A stretch of 64,000 nucleotides of DNA from Arthrobacter sp. SLBN-100 (GTDB lineage: Bacteria > Actinomycetota > Actinomycetes > Actinomycetales > Micrococcaceae): the NCBI RefSeq assembly GCF_006715305.1, contig NZ_VFMY01000001.1, positions 1,550,001 through 1,614,000 on the forward strand, given 5' to 3'. Of the stretch, positions 61,350 through 64,000 are shown one piece after another. The notes beneath the pieces are model-generated. The model saw only the letters and a list, made by a program, of their open reading frames with translations, was not told the DNA's origin and searched no databases. A program made the position numbers and the translations under genes. Numbering within the stretch: the stretch's first letter is position 1; each line of letters starts with the position of its first letter.

Positions 61350-62177
61350 CTACGGGATCGGCACCGGGGTGACGCCGAGGGGCACCAGGTGCTCCGCGCC
61401 GCCGTCGGGCGCGGACAACACCCAGATGCCCTTGTCGTGGACAGCAACGGAGTGCTCCCACTGGCAGGAGCGGGCACCGTCGGTGGTGATCACGGTCCAG
61501 TCATCCTCCAGTACCGCGGTCTCGATGCTGCCGCGGACCAGCATGGGCTCGATCGCCAGGCAGAGGCCCGGCCGGATCTTCGGGCCGCGGTGGCTGGTGC
61601 GGTAATTGAGGACGTCCGGCGGCATGTGCATTTCAGAGCCGATGCCGTGGCCCACGTAGTCCTCGAGGATGCCCAGCGGCTTGCCGGGCACGGAAGAGAC
61701 GTAGTCGTCAATGGCGGCGCCGATATCGCCCACGTGCTTTCCGCTGGACAGGGCCGCGATCCCCCGCCACAAGGCTGCGTGCGTCACGTCGGAGAGGCGC
61801 TGGTCCTCGGGATCAGCAGTACCCACGATGACGGTCCGTGCGGAGTCGGAGTGCCAGCCGTTCACAATGGCACCGCCGTCGATCGAGATGATGTCGCCGT
61901 CGTTCAGGACACGGCTGCCGGGGATGCCGTGGACCACTTCCTCATTGACCGACGTGCAGATGGTGGCGGGGAAGCCGTGGTAGCCCAGGAAGTTGGACTT
62001 GGCACCGGCCTCGTTCAGGACGGCGGCGAAGACATCATCCAGGTGCTTGGTGGTGACGCCGGGAACGGCAGCTGCCACAGCGGCATCCAGGGCTCGGCTC
62101 AGGACCAGGCCTGCTTCGTGCATAGTGCGCATCTGGGCGTTGGTCTTGTATTCGATGCGGGGCTGGCCAAAGGCCAT
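61350..62177 (-). CDS. map: Methionine aminopeptidase, type I
   Basis: 275 aa metalloenzyme removing N-terminal Met from new proteins. Marks: VHGIPGSRVLNDGDIISIDGG with the first metal Asp nearby, NGWHSDSARTVIVG, GHGIGSEMHMPPDVLNY (His ligand) and LCLAIEPMLVRGS (Glu ligand). ATG 62177 (MAFGQPRIEYK) is chosen because AAAGGAAG precedes it; five more codons are open upstream. Follows adk after a perfect hairpin. Confidence 0.95.
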   Translation of the reverse strand: MAFGQPRIEYKTNAQMRTMHEAGLVLSRALDAAVAAAVPGVTTKHLDDVFAAVLNEAGAKSNFLGYHGFPATICTSVNEEVVHGIPGSRVLNDGDIISIDGGAIVNGWHSDSARTVIVGTADPEDQRLSDVTHAALWRGIAALSSGKHVGDIGAAIDDYVSSVPGKPLGILEDYVGHGIGSEMHMPPDVLNYRTSHRGPKIRPGLCLAIEPMLVRGSIETAVLEDDWTVITTDGARSCQWEHSVAVHDKGIWVLSAPDGGAEHLVPLGVTPVPIP

Positions 62178-62198
62178 GGTGCTTCCTTTCAAATGGCT

Positions 62199-62229
62199 GA
62201 GGCTCCTCCCGTGTACCGGGAGGAGCCTC
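62199..62229 (-). terminator. Perfect hairpin between adk and map
   Basis: GAGGCTCCTCCCG, loop of five, CGGGAGGAGCCTC: 13-bp perfect stem. It is 17 bp after the adk stop and 22 bp before the map start. No U-run follows, so it may act as a partial terminator or an mRNA-stability element inside the operon. Confidence 0.7.
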
Positions 62230-62246
62230 GGAAAAACTTGCCTGGA

Positions 62247-62825
62247 TCAGGCTGCCTGTGCGGCCTTAATGGCCTGCATCACGCGGTCTGTCACTTCGTC
62301 GATGGGGCCGATGCCGTCAACCTGGGTGAGGATGCCGCGCTCGGCATACTTTGCCACGACGGCTTCGGTCTGCTCGTGGTACAGGTCAAGGCGGTGGCGG
62401 ATGACGGCTTCGTTGTCGTCGCTCCGGCCCGTCTCCTTGGCCCGGCCGAGGAGACGGTGGACCAGTTCCTCGTCGTCGGCAGTCAGCTGCAGGACGACGT
62501 CGAGCTTCTCCTCACCCTTGGCGAGGATCTCGTCGAGGTAGTCAACCTGCGCGGTGGTGCGGGGGTACCCGTCCAGCAGGAAGCCGTTTTCGACGTCGGA
62601 CTCGCTCAGGCGGTCACGCACCATCTTGTTGGTGACGCTGTCAGGAACGAAGTCGCCGTTGTCCATGTACTTCTTGGCCTCAATGCCAAGGGGTGTCTCG
62701 CCCTTCACGTTCGCACGGAAAATGTCCCCGGTGGAGATGGCCACAACGCCGAGGCGCTCTGAAATCCGCTCCGCCTGCGTTCCTTTTCCGGAACCCGGAG
62801 GTCCAATAATCAGCATTCTCGTCAT
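62247..62825 (-). CDS. adk: Adenylate kinase
   Basis: 192 aa. P-loop MLIIGPPGSGKGTQAERI at the start, STGDIFRANV, the LDGYPRTTAQVDYLDEIL segment and a short LID (RLLGRAKETGRSDDN), as in actinobacterial short-form enzymes. ATG overlaps the secY stop by 4 nt, the classical secY-adk coupling. Confidence 0.97.
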   Translation of the reverse strand: MTRMLIIGPPGSGKGTQAERISERLGVVAISTGDIFRANVKGETPLGIEAKKYMDNGDFVPDSVTNKMVRDRLSESDVENGFLLDGYPRTTAQVDYLDEILAKGEEKLDVVLQLTADDEELVHRLLGRAKETGRSDDNEAVIRHRLDLYHEQTEAVVAKYAERGILTQVDGIGPIDEVTDRVMQAIKAAQAA

Positions 62826-64000
62826 CGCAAAAGCCCTTCGTAGTGACGTTGTTGTAGCTGCGCATCAATCTGCTTGACGGTCTCCAGGCCAACGCCCACC
62901 ATGATCAGGATCGAGGTGCCACCGAACGGGAAGTTCTGGTTTGCGTTGATCAGTACCAGTGCCACCAGCGGAATCAGCGCCACGAAACCCAGGTACAAGG
63001 CACCGGGCAGCGTGATCCGGGAAAGCACGTACTGCAGGTAGTCAGCGGTGGGTTTACCGGCGCGGATACCTGGAATGAAGCCGCCGTACTTCTTCATGTT
63101 GTCCGAGACCTCTTCAGGGTTGAAGGTGATCGCGACGTAGAAGTAGGTAAAGAACACGATCAGGGCGAAGTAGATCGCCATGTAGATCGGGTGGTCACCG
63201 CGGGTCAGGTTGTTGTTGATCCATTCGACCCACGGCTGGAGCTGCTCGCCCGGCTTCGGCTGGTTGAACTGGGAGATCAGTCCAGGCAGGTAAAGCATCG
63301 AGGAAGCAAAAATCACGGGGATGACGCCGGCCATGTTGACCTTGATAGGGATGTACGTGCTGGTACCTCCCACGGTGCGGCGGCCGATCATCCGTTTGGC
63401 GTACTGCACCGGAATACGGCGCTGCGACTGCTCAACGAAGACCACCAGGGCCACCGTCAGCAGGCCCACGGCCAGAACCATAAAGAAGGTTCCCGGGCCC
63501 TGGGAAGTCCAGATGGCGCCCAGCGAGGTGGGGAAGGTCGCAGCGATCGAGGTGAAGATGAGCAGGGACATACCGTTGCCCACGCCCTTCTCGGTGACGA
63601 GCTCACCCATCCACATGATCAGGCCGGTGCCGGCTGTCAGGGTGATGATGATCAGGATGGTGGTGATCACGCTGTCGTCGGGAATGATCGGCAGGTTGCA
63701 GCCGGGAAGGAGCTGGCCGGACCGCGCCAGGGATACCAGCGTGGTGGCGTTGAGCAGGCCCAGGGCGATGGTGAGGTACCGGGTGTACTGGGTCAGCTTG
63801 GACTGGCCGGCCGCGCCCTCTTCGTAGAGCTCCTGGAAACGGGGAATGACCACCCGGAGCAGCTGGACGATGATGCTGGCCGTAATGTACGGCATGATGC
63901 CCAGCGCGAAGATGGAAACCTGGAGCAACGCACCGCCGCTGAACAGGTTAACGAGCTGGTACAGGCCGCCTGCGGTCTGACCGTTCTGCAAGCATTGCTG
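62822..64000 (-). CDS. secY: SecY translocase channel, N-terminus cut by window edge
   Basis: At least 390 residues of the protein-conducting channel are visible; roughly the first 50, including TM1 and the plug start, are beyond the right edge. Recognisable segments: ALGIMPYITASIIVQLLRVV, MGELVTEKGVGNGMSLLIF, FVEQSQRRIPVQYAKRMIGR, and the cytoplasmic SDNMKKYGGFIPGIRAGKPT with the basic loop needed for SecA or ribosome contact. Overlaps adk by 4 nt. Confidence 0.97.
   Translation of the reverse strand, partial: QQCLQNGQTAGGLYQLVNLFSGGALLQVSIFALGIMPYITASIIVQLLRVVIPRFQELYEEGAAGQSKLTQYTRYLTIALGLLNATTLVSLARSGQLLPGCNLPIIPDDSVITTILIIITLTAGTGLIMWMGELVTEKGVGNGMSLLIFTSIAATFPTSLGAIWTSQGPGTFFMVLAVGLLTVALVVFVEQSQRRIPVQYAKRMIGRRTVGGTSTYIPIKVNMAGVIPVIFASSMLYLPGLISQFNQPKPGEQLQPWVEWINNNLTRGDHPIYMAIYFALIVFFTYFYVAITFNPEEVSDNMKKYGGFIPGIRAGKPTADYLQYVLSRITLPGALYLGFVALIPLVALVLINANQNFPFGGTSILIMVGVGLETVKQIDAQLQQRHYEGLLR

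Noticed and set aside
61272..62762. 496-codon plus-strand frame opposite map and adk
   Set aside because: Shadow of two certain essential genes; no motif.

Overview
The window is chromosomal DNA from a high-GC Gram-positive bacterium, most likely an Arthrobacter/Pseudarthrobacter-type member of the Micrococcaceae. The basis is the base composition, the mycothiol genes (mshA, ino1), the actinobacterial ribosomal proteins (long acidic tail on L17, N-terminal extension on S9) and many apparently leaderless starts with a TANNNT box 6-7 nt before ATG or GTG. The genus call is inference from gene content; no rRNA or tRNA gene is visible. No insertion sequence, prophage or CRISPR array was found. 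LAYOUT: 1-4376 (minus) carries a PfkB sugar kinase, a polytopic membrane protein, alr, tsaE and the start of tsaB. 4458-8998 (plus) carries a GH4 glycosidase, mshA and fhs. 9004-10654 is an accessory island: a DUF559 nuclease-like gene between two inverted arrays of a 32-bp repeat. 10655-23458 (minus) holds ino1, an aldo/keto reductase, the glgX-treY-treZ trehalose operon, nnr, acpS and glmS. 23597-28803 (plus) holds coaA, a Tat/lipobox-type D,D-peptidase, a nitroreductase-like/adenylate-forming gene pair and mscL. 28870-36698 places glmM and rplM-rpsI on either side of three membrane glycosylation genes (DUF6541, GtrB-GtrA fusion, GT39). 36974-52538 is the centrepiece: two complete tandem Tad (tight adherence, Flp type IVb pilus) loci, both flp-tadE-tadG-cpaB-tadZ-cpaF-tadB-tadC, with one small prepilin peptidase at the head of the first. 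52626-55823 has a HPt-like protein lacking its phospho-acceptor histidine, an OmpR-type regulator and a divergent histidine kinase. 55942-64000 (minus) is the end of the spc operon plus the alpha operon: secY-adk-map-(P1 peptidase)-infA-rpmJ-rpsM-rpsK-rpoA-rplQ-truA. HOW THE GENES WORK TOGETHER: alr, glmS, glmM and the D,D-peptidase serve cell-wall synthesis; ino1 and mshA supply mycothiol; glgX, treY and treZ convert glycogen to trehalose; coaA and acpS supply CoA and the carrier-protein prosthetic group. The two Tad loci would each build a pilus, sharing the one maturation peptidase, and the adjacent signalling genes are candidates for controlling them. Most items worth a second look are in the repeat-flanked nuclease island, the duplicated Tad region with its degenerate HPt, the leaderless promoter signature, and the truA start that coincides with the rplQ terminator.
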